The notes under the pieces: generated by a model
What the model saw: the letters and a program-made list of their open reading frames with translations, nothing else
The model's database searches: none
What the model was told of the DNA's origin: nothing
Program-made: the position numbers and the translations under genes
Assembly: GCA_013349615.1 (NCBI GenBank)
Contig: DUZJ01000036.1
Location: forward strand, 1 to 33,291
DNA length: 33,291 bases
Source of the DNA: Planctomycetota bacterium
Lineage (GTDB): Bacteria; Planctomycetota; Phycisphaerae; Sedimentisphaerales; Anaerobacaceae
Direction: 5' to 3'
Shown here: in pieces, positions 31,842-33,291 of the stretch
Numbering within the stretch: position 1 is the stretch's first letter
How the letters are laid out: every line of letters begins with the position of its first letter

Positions 31842-33278
31842 GTGCTGACGCTGATAAACACAAATACCATGCTTCCGCCGATCGGTCCGATAGGTTTAGA
31901 CTACATCGCCGGTAGTGCCACACGAGCAGGTATAACAACAGATGTCCTTGATTTATGCCTCGCCGACGAGCCCCTCAATACAATTAAACAATATTTTTCC
32001 ACCCATACCACACATCTGGTCGGTCTCTCTTTCCGAAATGTAGATGATTGCTTCTGGCCCAGTGCCGCATGGTTCGTTCCGGGACTAAAAGATACAATTA
32101 AAACTGTCCGAAGCATGACCGACGCGCCGATTGTAATCGGCGGTGTTGGCTTTTCGGTTTTTGCAGAGGCCATTCTTAAATATACAAACGCTGATTTTGG
32201 CATCCGCGGTGACGGAGAAACAGCAATAATTTCTCTTATCCGCCGGTTACAAAAGCCAGAAAAATTCACGGAGGTCCCCGGTCTTATTTGGCAAAAGGAT
32301 GGAAAGATTTACAATAATTCACCATCGTGGCCGGACACAATCTCCCTGATAACAGCCCGCGATTTCATTGATAACCGCAGCTATTTTAAAAACGGCGGAC
32401 AATGTGGATTGGATACCAAACGCGGCTGCAATCGCCGCTGCATATATTGTGCCGACCCACTGGCAAAAGGAACTAAACTCAGACTGCGAGAACCCTCAGA
32501 AATTGCCGAGGAAGTTCGTTCTTTACTATCGCAGGGAATAGATGTATTGCATTTTTGTGACTCAGAGTTCAATGTTCCTCGAAGTCATGCTTATGCAATT
32601 TGCCAGGAGCTCATCCGGCATTCTCTCGGAAACAAAATCCGATGGTACGCCTATATGTCACCAACGCCTTTTGATGAAGAATTAGCTCAGAAAATGGCCC
32701 AGGCCGGCTGTGCCGGCATCGACTTTACTGGTGACTCGGCTAATTCTTTGATGTTGAAGACCTATCGGCAGCAGCACAATAAAGATGACCTTGCTTCTGT
32801 GGTCAGGCTTTGCCGCCTACACAACATCGCTGTTATGATAGACCTTTTGTTGGGCGGGCCGGGTGAAACACCGCAAACAGTGCGGGAAACAATTGATTTT
32901 ATTAAAAAGATTAATCCCGATTGTGCAGGTGCTGCATTAGGCATAAGAGTTTATCCAAATACTTCTATGGCAAAAATAATCGCTCAGGAGCTGAGAGGGA
33001 GAACGGATTTTAACATCTGTCGAAAATATACGGGGGCAATCGATTTGTTGAAACCAACTTTCTACATATCCAACGCGTTGGGCGAGCATCCGGCGGAGCT
33101 GGTAAGGGATTTGATTGACGGCGACGAAAGGTTCTTTGAGCCTGCCGTAGAGACCGACCGTAAAGCCGCCGAGAACGGTGATACAGCCAATTATAACTAC
33201 AATGAGAACCTGCCGCTAATACAGGCAATCCAGAAAGGTGCGCGTGGAGCATACTGGGACATCTTACGACAACTTTGA
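31842..33278 (+). CDS. B12-binding-domain radical SAM protein
   Basis: A 478-residue enzyme with an N-terminal cobalamin-binding-type Rossmann domain (about 1-140; LPPIGPIGLDYIAG, IVIGGVGFS, GIRGDGE) and a radical SAM barrel (about 185-400) with the cluster ligands C196, C200 and C203 in CNRRCIYC. GGPGETPQTV is the family's later glycine motif. Such class B enzymes methylate unactivated carbon or phosphorus or rearrange substrates. The usual B12-binding DxHxxG is not seen at the expected place (FRNVDDCFW), so cobalamin may bind without a His ligand or not at all. I take the GTG at 31842 because the family text starts there; the ribosome binding site is weak. It follows the porin terminator, so it is probably expressed separately. 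Confidence 0.85.
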   Translation: MLTLINTNTMLPPIGPIGLDYIAGSATRAGITTDVLDLCLADEPLNTIKQYFSTHTTHLVGLSFRNVDDCFWPSAAWFVPGLKDTIKTVRSMTDAPIVIGGVGFSVFAEAILKYTNADFGIRGDGETAIISLIRRLQKPEKFTEVPGLIWQKDGKIYNNSPSWPDTISLITARDFIDNRSYFKNGGQCGLDTKRGCNRRCIYCADPLAKGTKLRLREPSEIAEEVRSLLSQGIDVLHFCDSEFNVPRSHAYAICQELIRHSLGNKIRWYAYMSPTPFDEELAQKMAQAGCAGIDFTGDSANSLMLKTYRQQHNKDDLASVVRLCRLHNIAVMIDLLLGGPGETPQTVRETIDFIKKINPDCAGAALGIRVYPNTSMAKIIAQELRGRTDFNICRKYTGAIDLLKPTFYISNALGEHPAELVRDLIDGDERFFEPAVETDRKAAENGDTANYNYNENLPLIQAIQKGARGAYWDILRQL

Positions 33279-33291
33279 GAGGGACAAAAGC

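Overview
The window looks like a piece of a Gram-negative, heterotrophic, probably anaerobic bacterium, most likely a planctomycete of the Phycisphaerae type. This is inferred from gene content: a hydrazine-synthase-alpha-like propeller/cytochrome, a propeller plus diheme cytochrome, Tat-exported oxidoreductase-like and enolase-superfamily proteins, a LamG protein, many lipoproteins, a tungsten aldehyde oxidoreductase, an outer-membrane barrel, and many short dispersed repeats between and inside genes. No rRNA, tRNA, CRISPR array or intact transposase gene was seen.

Layout. 1-3296 (+): the 3' part of a DPP IV-type S9 peptidase, then an aldehyde:ferredoxin oxidoreductase whose last codons lie in a 160-bp terminal-inverted-repeat element. 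3492-7645 (-): a four-gene run of LamG lipoprotein-like protein, Tat-exported aldo/keto-reductase-fold protein lacking most catalytic residues, tetraheme lipoprotein cytochrome and DapA-family aldolase. 7681-8230: repeats only. 8231-9887 (-): an AT-rich pair, a dGTPase-like HD hydrolase preceded by a 49-residue basic protein. 9888-11385: a long repeat-rich stretch without a credible gene.

11386-19205 (-): the clearest functional unit, four genes in a row: M2-like metallopeptidase lipoprotein, S9 prolyl-oligopeptidase-family lipoprotein, sodium:solute symporter with a large extra loop domain, and Xaa-Pro aminopeptidase. Together they suggest extracytoplasmic digestion of proline-containing peptides, uptake, and final trimming. 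19643-20821 (-): a secreted protein of unknown function with a Gly/Ala-rich tail. 21642-22763 (+): an archaemetzincin-like lipoprotein with an unusual spacing to its third zinc ligand. 22844-24091 (-): a Tat-exported enolase-superfamily enzyme. 24318-28812 (+): the HzsA-like protein and the propeller-diheme cytochrome, joined by an 85-bp inverted-repeat spacer. 29356-33278 (+): TrpB2-type tryptophan synthase beta chain behind a long leader, a TorF-like porin with a good terminator, and a B12-binding-type radical SAM protein.

The most unusual features are the way dispersed repeats supply coding sequence (ends of the oxidoreductase and HzsA-like genes, N-terminus of the S9 lipoprotein), the archaemetzincin variant, the symporter with an inserted Ig/cadherin-like loop, and the HzsA-like/diheme pair with a shared CCCGCACCAA motif. 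All family assignments were made by reading the sequence; no searches were run.
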